Shown piece after piece: positions 7,996 through 13,372 of a stretch of 13,372 nt of DNA. How positions within the stretch are numbered: position 1 is the first letter of the stretch; each line of letters starts with the position of its first letter. Under the pieces are notes generated by a model. It ran no database searches and was not told the DNA's origin. It was given only the letters and a program-made list of their open reading frames with translations. Source of the DNA: a bacterium (GTDB lineage: Bacteria > UBA9089 > UBA9088 > JAGUXG01). The stretch is taken from positions 1-13,372 of the forward strand of contig JASEHO010000033.1 in the NCBI GenBank assembly GCA_030018505.1, in the 5' to 3' direction. Both the position numbers and the translations under genes were made by a program.

Positions 7996-8025
7996 TTCGT
8001 GTCAATTCGTGTCTATTTGTGGTTA
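7996..8025. repeat. Three tandem decamers of the TTCGTGTCWA type
   Basis: Three consecutive 10-nt units fit the consensus TTYGTGKYWA: 7996-8005, 8006-8015 and 8016-8025. The middle unit with its preceding base (ATTCGTGTCTA, 8005-8015) is identical to 7902-7912, so this array and the inverted pair upstream belong to one family. The period is close to one helical turn. It does not encode a recognisable peptide. Confidence 0.5.
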
Positions 8026-8052
8026 AAAAGTTTCTCTAAAGGCAAATTTAAT

Positions 8053-8067
8053 GGGTGAACGCTTACC
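8053..8067 (+). repeat. Degenerate 15-mer RGGTRAAYRSTTACN, copy 1
   Basis: GGGTGAACGCTTACC lies 20 nt upstream of the -35 box of the diaphorase-bioDA promoter. It matches the copy at 8194-8208 at 11 of 15 positions, and all four differences are transitions. It also matches the reverse-strand copy at 13288-13302 at 10 of 15. The function is unknown. It could be an operator or a dispersed repeat. Confidence 0.35.
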
Positions 8068-8086
8068 TTAAAATATTATCAGTATA

Positions 8087-8116
8087 TTGACATCTGCTCT
8101 GTTTTTTGTATATACT
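8087..8116 (+). promoter_or_regulatory. Predicted sigma-70 promoter of the diaphorase-bioD-bioA operon
   Basis: A perfect -35 TTGACA (8087-8092) is followed after 18 nt by TATACT (8111-8116; 5 of 6 to consensus). An overlapping TATATA at 8109-8114 would give 16 nt spacing. Transcription would start near 8123, leaving a leader of about 90 nt that contains the hairpin at 8141-8177. No other promoter is seen before bioA, so all three genes are probably transcribed from here. Confidence 0.65.
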
Positions 8117-8140
8117 GGGAAAATTGATTGGTTTTCTTTT

Positions 8141-8177
8141 AGAGATTTTGAGTAGTTACTAATGACTATAAATCTCT
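8141..8177 (+). promoter_or_regulatory. Leader inverted repeat/hairpin upstream of the diaphorase-bioDA operon
   Basis: AGAGATTT (8141-8148) and AAATCTCT (8170-8177) are perfect 8-bp inverted repeats around a 21-nt interior. The interior can add three pairs (AGT with ACT) after a small internal loop. No U-run follows, so it is not an intrinsic terminator. It does not match the BirA operator (TTGTAAACC and its inverse) or any riboswitch that I can recognise. It could be a binding site for a dimeric regulator or an RNA structure affecting translation. Confidence 0.4.
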
Positions 8178-8193
8178 CTTAAAGTGTCTCCGA

Positions 8194-8208
8194 AGGTGAA
8201 TACTTACT
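8194..8208 (+). repeat. Degenerate 15-mer RGGTRAAYRSTTACN, copy 2, overlapping the ribosome binding site
   Basis: AGGTGAATACTTACT lies 4 nt before the ATG at 8213. Its first half, with the preceding A, supplies the only Shine-Dalgarno-like string (AAGGTGA, 8193-8199), at a long 13-nt spacing. If the 15-mer is a binding site, this copy is placed to block translation initiation. Confidence 0.35.
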
Positions 8209-8212
8209 ATAA

Positions 8213-9898
8213 ATGAAGATAACTGTAGGTCTTTCAAGTTGCGGCATAGCCTCAGGTGCTCTTGATATTTTGGAGGCTATAAAGGCAAAGTTTCCCTCTA
8301 TCGAGGCAAAACAAACAGGTTGCATTGGGTTTTGCTATCTTGAGCCTTTGATGGAGGTTGATGGTAATATGTATGGCTCTCTTACCCCGGATAAGGCAAT
8401 AAAGATTATCAATTCTTATCTCAATAACCTTCCAATTGATACACCACAGATAGACAAAGAATCCCTTCTTTCTGGCCAGTATAGAATAGTCCTCAGAAAC
8501 TGCGGCATAATAGACCCTGAGTCTATTGAGGAATATATTGGCAGGGGTGGTTATCAGGCTCTGACTAAGGCAAGGGAAATGTCGCCTGATGAGATTATTT
8601 CTGAGGTGACAAAATCAGGGCTTCGTGGCAGGGGAGGAGCAGGCTTTCCAACTGGCATAAAATGGGGCTTAGCCAAAAAAGGAGAGGCTCCAAAATATAT
8701 TATCTGTAATGCAGATGAGGGCGACCCTGGTGCCTTTATGGATAGGAGCATCTTAGAGTCAGACCCTCATTCTGTTTTAGAGGGAATGGCAATTGGTGGC
8801 ATAGCGATTGGAGCAGATACAGGTATCATTTATGTTCGGGCAGAGTATCCCCTGGCTATAAAAAGGCTGAAGATAGCCATATCTCAGGCAGAAAAAAAAG
8901 GTCTTTTGCGAGGGTTTAAGATAGTGATAAAAGAGGGTGCTGGTGCCTTTGTCTGTGGAGAAGAGACAGCTTTAATTGCTTCAATTGAAGGAAAGCGGGG
9001 AATGCCGAGGATAAGACCGCCATTTCCTGCGGTATCCGGGCTTTTTGGAAGGCCAACCAATATAAACAATGTTGAAACCTGGGCAAATATCCCATGGATA
9101 ATTCAAGAAGGGGGAGAGGCTTTTACTAAGATAGGTACAGAGGGTTCAAAAGGAACAAAGGTCTTCTGCCTGGCAGGAAAGGTTAAAAAAACGGGTTTAG
9201 TTGAGGTTCCTATGGGGATTAGCTTGCGTGATGTGGTCTTTAGGTTGGGTGGAGGGATTAAAGATGACAAGAGATTTAAGGCTATTCAGATTGGAGGTCC
9301 ATCAGGAGGGTGTATCCCTGAAGAGCTATTGGAGACAAAGGTTGATTATGATTCTTTGACCAAGGTTGGGGCGATAATGGGCTCAGGTGGAATGGTTATA
9401 GTTGATGAGACAACCTGTATGGTAGATGTGGCAAGGTTCTTTCTTGACTTTACCCAGAATGAGTCTTGCGGAAAATGCACTTTTTGTCGGATAGGCACAA
9501 AGAGAATGTTGGAAACACTCACCAGGATTACAGAGGGAAAGGGTGAGCTAAAGGATATTGACCTTCTTATAGAGCTTGCCGAGAAGATAAAGACAACAAG
9601 CCTATGTGGGCTTGGCCAGACCGCTCCTAACCCAGTTCTTACAACCTTGAGGTATTTTAGGGATGAGTATGAGGCTCATATCAAAGAAAAAAGATGTCCA
9701 AGCCTTACCTGCAGAAATCTTTTAATCTATTCTATAGACCATCTTTTATGCACAGGCTGTATGCTCTGTGCCAAGAAGTGCCCTGTCTCTGCCATATTTG
9801 GTGAGAAAAAGATGCCTCATAGCATAGACCAGTCTAAGTGCACAAGGTGTGGTCTATGTGCAAACCTCTGCAAAGAGAAGGCTATAAAGATTGGATGA
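8213..9898 (+). CDS. HydB/NuoF-like NAD(P)H diaphorase flavoprotein (FMN, iron-sulfur clusters)
   Basis: This 561-residue protein has the three-part HydB/HndC architecture. Residues 1-75 are a thioredoxin-like [2Fe-2S] module with C10 (SSCGIASGA), C37 and C41 (GCIGFCYLEP), one cysteine fewer than the four in NuoE. The core (about 105-480) carries the NADH/FMN motifs GLRGRGGAGFPTG (136-148), CNADEGDPGAFMDR (165-178) and GAGAFVCGEETALI (242-255), plus the N3-type [4Fe-4S] ligands C419, C422, C425 and C465. The C-terminus is a double-cluster ferredoxin: C513, C516, C519, C523 and C543, C546, C549, C553. Such subunits pass electrons between NAD(P)H and a partner in complex I, bifurcating hydrogenases or NAD-linked formate dehydrogenases, normally in the cytoplasm. 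No NuoE/HydC, NuoG or HydA neighbour is present, so the partner is unknown. Its TGA overlaps the bioD ATG (ATGA). Confidence 0.92.
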   Translation: MKITVGLSSCGIASGALDILEAIKAKFPSIEAKQTGCIGFCYLEPLMEVDGNMYGSLTPDKAIKIINSYLNNLPIDTPQIDKESLLSGQYRIVLRNCGIIDPESIEEYIGRGGYQALTKAREMSPDEIISEVTKSGLRGRGGAGFPTGIKWGLAKKGEAPKYIICNADEGDPGAFMDRSILESDPHSVLEGMAIGGIAIGADTGIIYVRAEYPLAIKRLKIAISQAEKKGLLRGFKIVIKEGAGAFVCGEETALIASIEGKRGMPRIRPPFPAVSGLFGRPTNINNVETWANIPWIIQEGGEAFTKIGTEGSKGTKVFCLAGKVKKTGLVEVPMGISLRDVVFRLGGGIKDDKRFKAIQIGGPSGGCIPEELLETKVDYDSLTKVGAIMGSGGMVIVDETTCMVDVARFFLDFTQNESCGKCTFCRIGTKRMLETLTRITEGKGELKDIDLLIELAEKIKTTSLCGLGQTAPNPVLTTLRYFRDEYEAHIKEKRCPSLTCRNLLIYSIDHLLCTGCMLCAKKCPVSAIFGEKKMPHSIDQSKCTRCGLCANLCKEKAIKIG

Positions 9899-10572
9899 AT
9901 CAGCAGATATTTGTTACTGGGACAGACACTGGTGCAGGAAAGACTGTTGTCTGCGGGTTATTGGCAAGATTTCTGATAGAAAAGGGAAAAAATGTTGTTG
10001 TTCAAAAGTGGATTGAGACAGGGGATTCTTCTGATATCAAAGAGCACCAGATTCTGTCTGGTATAGAGCATTTCCAACATGGAAAGCATATCTTGCCTTA
10101 TAAATTTAAGTATCCTGCCTCTCCACATCTTGCCTCTGCTATGGAAAAGAGAAGGGTTAGAAGGGAAAAGATAAGAAAGAGCTTCCTATTTCTACGGGCT
10201 AAATTTGATGTAGTCATAGTTGAAGGAACAGGAGGCTTGCTTGTCCCTTTTAATAGAAAGGGTTTGCTGATAGATATAGTCAAAGGGCTTGGGCTTTCTG
10301 TGCTTATTGTAGCAAAGAATAAACTTGGGGCAATAAACCATACGCTTTTGACCCTCGAAGCACTCAAGGCAAGGAATATGGAGGTCTTAGGGATAGTCTT
10401 TAATGATGAAAAAGAAGAAGAGGCAATCTTATCGGATAACCCAAAGATAATAAAGGCTCTCTCTAAAATTATGGTGTTTGGAAGGATTCCCTATCAAAAG
10501 AACAGGAACAATCTTTATGAGAGCTTTAAGCCAATAGGAGATAGAATATGGAGCTTGTTGAGAAAGACCTGA
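9895..10572 (+). CDS. bioD: ATP-dependent dethiobiotin synthetase
   Basis: BioD closes the ureido ring of dethiobiotin from 7,8-diaminopelargonate, CO2 and ATP in the cytoplasm. The 225-residue protein has the family P-loop GTDTGAGKT (9-17, K16), the substrate-binding lysine/threonine segment QKWIETG (K38, T42; most homologues read KPxxTG, so the Pro is replaced by Trp), ASPHLAS, and the acid-glycine motif VEGTGGLLVPFN (E110). The start at 9895 is chosen because it gives the normal short N-terminus before the P-loop and an ATGA overlap with the upstream diaphorase. A GTG at 9838 in the same frame would add 19 residues of unrelated sequence encoded inside that gene's ferredoxin domain. The length is typical. 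bioA begins inside its last codons. Confidence 0.93.
   Translation: MNQQIFVTGTDTGAGKTVVCGLLARFLIEKGKNVVVQKWIETGDSSDIKEHQILSGIEHFQHGKHILPYKFKYPASPHLASAMEKRRVRREKIRKSFLFLRAKFDVVIVEGTGGLLVPFNRKGLLIDIVKGLGLSVLIVAKNKLGAINHTLLTLEALKARNMEVLGIVFNDEKEEEAILSDNPKIIKALSKIMVFGRIPYQKNRNNLYESFKPIGDRIWSLLRKT
10536..10540 (+). promoter_or_regulatory. Ribosome binding site of bioA, inside the end of bioD
   Basis: AGGAG lies 7 nt before the ATG at 10548. It is the best-spaced Shine-Dalgarno site in the operon, and it fixes the bioA start within the bioD coding sequence. Confidence 0.65.
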
Positions 10573-11903
10573 GGTATATCTGGCATCCTTACACCCAAAT
10601 GAAGGATACAGAAGAACTTCCTCCAATCTTGATAGAAAGAGCAGAGGGGATAAAGCTCTATGGTGCAAATGGCAGGGTCTATTATGACACCATAGCCAGT
10701 TGGTGGTGCAATGTCCATGGGCATTGTCATCCGAGGATAAAAGAGGCTATCAAGAGTCAGGTTGACCAATTAGATCATATCCTCCTGGCTGGATTCACCC
10801 ATAAACCAGCCATTTTACTGGCTGAAAAGTTGATCTCTATAGCTCCCAAAAGCCTATCAAAGGTCTTCTTCTCTGACAACGGGTCAACCTCTGTTGAGAC
10901 TGCCTTGAAGCTCTCCTTTCAATATTGGCATAATCTGGGAAGGGTTGAGAAAAAGAGGTTTCTCTCCTTAGAGTATGGCTATCATGGAGACACGTTGGGC
11001 GCTATGGCAGTAAGCGACCTTAATCCATTCAACAAATGCTTTGAATGGCTCTTTTACGGTGGCTATAAAGCATCTGCACCTTATTGCTATCGCTGTCCAG
11101 TAGGGAAGATACGGAAGACCTGCAATATAGAGTGCATAGAGTTTATTGAGCATATAGTCAAGGCCCGGGCTGATGAGATTTGTGGCATAATATTAGAACC
11201 ATTGGTCTTTGGGGCAGGCGGGATGATTGTTTATCCCAAAGAATATCTTGAAAAGGTAGATGAGATTGCTCTTAAGTATAACCTTCACCTTATTTTGGAC
11301 GAGGTAGCCACAGGCTTTGGCAGGACAGGCAAGATGTTTGCCACAGAATATACCCATATTCAACCCGACTTTCTTTGCTTATCAAAAGGGATTACAGGTG
11401 GAACATTGCCCTTGGGCGCAACCTTAACTACAGAGAAGATTTACTCTGCCTTCTATGATGATTACTCAAAACAGAAGACATTCTATCACGGACATACATA
11501 TACAGCCAATCCAATCTCTACAGCTGCTAGTTTAGCCAGCCTTCAGGTCTTTGAGGAGGAAGAGACCCTCAAAAGGTGTGCCAAAATTATCCCAATCTTT
11601 CACGAAAGATTAGAAAGGTTTAGGGAGCTTTCTCTTGTTGGAGATGTTCGGTATATAGGTATGCTCGGTGGGTTTGAATTGGTGAAGGATAAAAAGACTA
11701 AAGAGCCATTCAGTCTTTCCGAGAGGATTGGCTATAAGGTTTATAAAGAAGGACTGAAAAGAGGGCTTATCTTAAGGCCTTTGGGAGATGTTATCTATCT
11801 CTTTCCGCCACTGTGCATAAAAGAAGAAGAGCTTACAGAGATTCTTGAGACCATATACTCAATTCTCTTGTCTTTTTCACTTCAGTCCAATCAAGCAATA
11901 TAG
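10548..11903 (+). CDS. bioA: Adenosylmethionine-8-amino-7-oxononanoate aminotransferase (DAPA synthase)
   Basis: BioA is a PLP-dependent class III aminotransferase that converts KAPA to DAPA with S-adenosylmethionine as the usual amino donor, the step before BioD. The 451-residue protein shows BioA-specific features: IWHPYTQM (11-18, with the substrate tyrosine Y15), ASWWCNVHGHCHP (50-62), GSTSVETALK (112-121) and YHGDT (145-149). It also has the PLP aspartate D251 in DEVATGFGRTG, the Schiff-base lysine K280 in LSKGITGG, HGHTYTANP (314-322), and R410 probably binding the substrate carboxylate. A CxxC-x8-CxxxC cluster (C180, C183, C192, C196) follows the active-site tyrosine region. Similar cysteines occur in some relatives, and metal binding is possible but unproven. 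It overlaps bioD by 25 nt and the convergent minus-strand gene by 27 nt. Confidence 0.95.
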   Translation: MELVEKDLRYIWHPYTQMKDTEELPPILIERAEGIKLYGANGRVYYDTIASWWCNVHGHCHPRIKEAIKSQVDQLDHILLAGFTHKPAILLAEKLISIAPKSLSKVFFSDNGSTSVETALKLSFQYWHNLGRVEKKRFLSLEYGYHGDTLGAMAVSDLNPFNKCFEWLFYGGYKASAPYCYRCPVGKIRKTCNIECIEFIEHIVKARADEICGIILEPLVFGAGGMIVYPKEYLEKVDEIALKYNLHLILDEVATGFGRTGKMFATEYTHIQPDFLCLSKGITGGTLPLGATLTTEKIYSAFYDDYSKQKTFYHGHTYTANPISTAASLASLQVFEEEETLKRCAKIIPIFHERLERFRELSLVGDVRYIGMLGGFELVKDKKTKEPFSLSERIGYKVYKEGLKRGLILRPLGDVIYLFPPLCIKEEELTEILETIYSILLSFSLQSNQAI

Positions 11904-13115
11904 CCCTTCTCCTTTCTCTTCTGCATCAATCACATCCCTGGCTAAGTTATAGATAGCGCTGCTCATAACTATCTCCTTCTCAAAACCGCTCTCTACCCTT
12001 TCTGAAAGCATAAAGAGGAAGGATATGGAGTCTTTGATTGTAGGATAGGACAAACCCTCTCCTCTTGTTGTCTTTATCCCGGCTGAATGCAAAAAGATAG
12101 GCATCTCTATAACCCTTTTCTTCTCTAACTCACTCTGGATATTCAGCCTGGAAAGCCTTGCCTTTATCTTTAAGCTGGTCAATATTGCGGCCTTGACATC
12201 ATTGTTTGAAAGGATTTTTTCCTTGAATATTATAAGAATCCTTCCCTTTTCTCCTATCTTTATCTGGCCGTTATAATCAAAGACTGTCCTTGTTATTCCA
12301 TCAATAAACCTTTCTAATAGGCCCTGTCCATAGTCTGCATCTTCTTCAAGATATTTGACCATATCCCTTAAATCCAAGAGAACAAAGGAGAGGTTTTGGG
12401 AATGTTGCGTCCTATCCTTATCTAAAAGAGTCTCTTGCAACTCTTCGGAGAGATTGGAGATAAATCTTTTAATTATGCCTCCTTTTTCCATATTGGTTAT
12501 AGTATTCTTTACCTCAGATTTAACTATCCTATCAATCAGCCGTCTGTAACCTTCTGCAACATGATAAGAGACAAAAGAGGCAAAGATAAGGAATAAAAGA
12601 TTTAGTATCTGCTGAACAGGGCTTACCTTGCTTGAAGTATGCTCCTCTAACATCGTTCCTATTTGAATCTGGCCGCTGAAAGAGGAATAAACAAGCATCA
12701 ATATATAAATAATTGAGGCTAAAAACCCGGTATAGATAGGAATCTTGGCACTATACCTCATTCCAGCCAAAAAGACGAGAATAAAATAGACCAGGAAGCC
12801 TGCTGTCTTAAAGGTATGAAAACTACCAAACAAAAAGATGGTTGCTGAAAGAAGAAGGATATCCAGTGTTGTGGAGAGGTATTTTAGGTAGGGCTGATAA
12901 AACCCTTTGTTTATAACCCAGATAATTACTGCTGAATAGAGAAAAAGAATGATACTGGCAGATGGAATGACACGGGTTGCACTCGGAGGAAATTCGTGAC
13001 CAAACAGGACAGTAATCACCATACAGAGCAAGCCAATCCCCATCCTGCCAAAGCAGATCCTCTTCTCCACTTCTCTCTCTTCTTCTTTCCAGATAGAAAC
13101 CATATCTTTAATCAT
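11877..13115 (-). CDS. Six-helix membrane protein with degenerate class III adenylate/guanylate cyclase-like domain
   Basis: Residues 1-20 are charged. Six hydrophobic segments follow (about 23-39, 50-68, 83-98, 105-118, 125-145 and 167-185), then a helical linker (186-240). Residues 241-412 follow the class III cyclase pattern throughout: FVLLDLRDM for LFxDIRGFT, GLLERFIDGITRTVFDYNGQ for the dimer-arm helix, ILIIFK for the strand after the second metal site, DVKAAILTSLKIKARL, a SAGIKTTRGEG segment for the GIHTGE strand, and TIKDSISFLFMLSERVES for VIGDAVNLAARLE. The first metal-binding Asp is kept (D248). The GD motif is lost, reading KIGEKG in that area, and the NxxxR motif is not intact. 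The domain is therefore probably a non-catalytic sensor or regulator, though an altered active site cannot be excluded. ATG 13115 is preceded by a good ribosome binding site. The gene converges on and overlaps bioA. Confidence 0.82.
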   Translation of the reverse strand: MIKDMVSIWKEEEREVEKRICFGRMGIGLLCMVITVLFGHEFPPSATRVIPSASIILFLYSAVIIWVINKGFYQPYLKYLSTTLDILLLSATIFLFGSFHTFKTAGFLVYFILVFLAGMRYSAKIPIYTGFLASIIYILMLVYSSFSGQIQIGTMLEEHTSSKVSPVQQILNLLFLIFASFVSYHVAEGYRRLIDRIVKSEVKNTITNMEKGGIIKRFISNLSEELQETLLDKDRTQHSQNLSFVLLDLRDMVKYLEEDADYGQGLLERFIDGITRTVFDYNGQIKIGEKGRILIIFKEKILSNNDVKAAILTSLKIKARLSRLNIQSELEKKRVIEMPIFLHSAGIKTTRGEGLSYPTIKDSISFLFMLSERVESGFEKEIVMSSAIYNLARDVIDAEEKGEGLYCLIGLK

Positions 13116-13121
13116 TTATAT

Positions 13122-13129
13122 TCTCCTTT
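13122..13129 (-). promoter_or_regulatory. Ribosome binding site of the cyclase-like membrane protein, overlapping the heptamer repeat
   Basis: On the minus strand AAAGGAGA lies 6 nt before ATG 13115. Its AAAG is the end of the nearest unit of the tandem heptamer array (13126-13174), so the repeat contributes part of the Shine-Dalgarno site. Confidence 0.65.
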
Positions 13130-13174
13130 ACACTATTCACTAATCACTTTACACTATTCACTATTCACTATTCA
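13126..13174. repeat. Tandem heptamer repeat, seven units in register, abutting the tRNA
   Basis: Seven consecutive 7-nt units fill 49 bp with no slippage: CTATTCA four times, CTTTACA twice and CTAATCA once (plus-strand reading). The array ends at the base before the first nucleotide of tRNA-Arg and begins inside the ribosome binding site of the minus-strand gene. Heptanucleotide short tandem repeats are known from other bacteria, notably the STRR elements of filamentous cyanobacteria. This array fills nearly all the DNA between the two genes and so must overlap whatever promoters serve them. Confidence 0.75.
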
Positions 13175-13245
13175 GCGCCTGTAGCTTAGCGGAAGAGCAT
13201 CGGACTCCGGATCCGAAAGCAGGGGTTCAATTCCCCTCAGGCGCT
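13175..13245 (+). tRNA. tRNA-Arg, anticodon CCG
   Basis: The cloverleaf is complete. A 7-bp acceptor (GCGCCTG with CAGGCGC) is followed by a 4-bp D stem with a short 7-nt loop and a 5-bp anticodon stem (TCGGA with TCCGA). The 7-nt anticodon loop CTCCGGA has anticodon CCG at 13207-13209, which reads the arginine codon CGG. A 4-nt variable loop and a 5-bp T stem (AGGGG with CCCCT) around TTCAATT complete it. The 3' CCA is not encoded directly after the discriminator, which is T followed by TCCA. Bacterial tRNA-Arg usually has A or G at position 73, so U73 is unusual. Confidence 0.93.
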
Positions 13246-13287
13246 TCCAGTAAGTTTTTAGTTTAGAGTGTATAGCTACAGAAAATC

Positions 13288-13302
13288 CGTAACTATTTAC
13301 CC
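13288..13302 (-). repeat. Degenerate 15-mer RGGTRAAYRSTTACN, copy 3
   Basis: Read on the minus strand the sequence is GGGTAAATAGTTACG. It matches the copy at 8194-8208 at 11 of 15 positions and the copy at 8053-8067 at 10 of 15. It lies in non-coding DNA 43 nt beyond the tRNA. Confidence 0.3.
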
Positions 13303-13343
13303 ATCTAAAAGTGAAGCAAAAGGGAATTCATTGCAAAATTATC

Positions 13344-13364
13344 AATGAGCAATTAGCAATTAAC
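13344..13364. repeat. Second tandem heptamer repeat, AATTAGC type, three units
   Basis: Three consecutive 7-nt units (AATGAGC, AATTAGC and AATTAAC) run from 13344 to 13364. The word differs from the array at 13126-13174 but the period is the same. Nothing coding is visible around it. Confidence 0.45.
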
Positions 13365-13372
13365 TTTTGAAG

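Noticed and set aside
7865..8025. CRISPR array
   Set aside because: The repeats are 10-nt, degenerate and contiguous, without spacers, and no cas genes are present.
8141..8177. BirA operator in the leader of the biotin operon
   Set aside because: The inverted repeat AGAGATTT ... AAATCTCT has neither the TTGTAAACC half-site sequence nor its usual spacing.
9838..9894. GTG at 9838 as the bioD start, adding 19 residues
   Set aside because: The extra residues are encoded inside the diaphorase ferredoxin domain and do not fit BioD. ATG 9895 gives the normal N-terminus and an ATGA overlap.
10098..11153. Minus-strand ORFs of 61-89 codons opposite bioD and bioA
   Set aside because: They are antisense shadows of two well-conserved enzymes.
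12996..13184. 62-codon plus-strand ORF ending in HYSLFTIQ-type sequence
   Set aside because: It lies opposite the cyclase-like gene, runs through the heptamer array and ends inside the tRNA. The repetitive peptide is only the repeat translated.
13175..13372. tRNA-associated integration site of a mobile element
   Set aside because: No integrase gene and no duplication of the tRNA 3' end is visible in the 127 bp that remain.

Overview
The window is AT-rich bacterial DNA, densely coded on both strands. The two secreted multidomain proteases, one with a C-terminal FlgD/type A sorting-like domain (VYPNPYNP ... KIGIVK), point to a Gram-negative, double-membraned organism. An O-antigen ligase/polymerase-type membrane protein and a HydB/NuoF-type flavoprotein fit the same picture. 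It is probably an uncultured candidate-phylum lineage of the kind seen in metagenomes (Omnitrophota/Desantisbacteria/WOR-like). That assignment is inference from protein style, not a phylogenetic result.

Layout. Positions 1-3656 (minus) hold a CspA/CspB-like subtilase with a jelly-roll insert and a long tail of beta domains, cut by the left edge. A 206-bp divergent control region (3657-3862) separates it from a plus-strand two-gene unit. The first gene (3863-6289) encodes a secreted protein that fuses a subtilase (S8) to a clostripain (C11) peptidase and ends in a sorting-type domain. The second (6292-7821), 2 nt later, encodes a WaaL/Wzy-type membrane protein with a TPR tail. The 391-bp gap 7822-8212 contains no gene. 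It holds two families of roughly 10-nt periodic repeats, a near-consensus sigma-70 promoter, a leader hairpin and two copies of a degenerate 15-mer. Positions 8213-11903 are a tight three-gene operon: a HydB/NuoF-like diaphorase, then bioD (ATGA overlap), then bioA (25-nt overlap). A convergent minus-strand gene (11877-13115) overlaps the end of bioA by 27 nt and encodes a six-helix membrane protein with a degenerate class III nucleotidyl cyclase domain. A tRNA-Arg(CCG) at 13175-13245 abuts a perfect-register heptamer tandem repeat. A second, shorter heptamer repeat and a third copy of the 15-mer lie beyond it. I see no gene in 13246-13372.

How the genes may work together. BioA and BioD catalyse consecutive steps of biotin synthesis (KAPA to DAPA to dethiobiotin). 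bioF and bioB are not in the window. The diaphorase is translationally coupled to bioD but has none of its usual partners (NuoE/HydC or HydA/NuoG) nearby. The pairing of a sorting-domain protease with an O-antigen ligase-like protein suggests, as a hypothesis, a cell-surface protease and the glycolipid machinery that anchors or decorates it.
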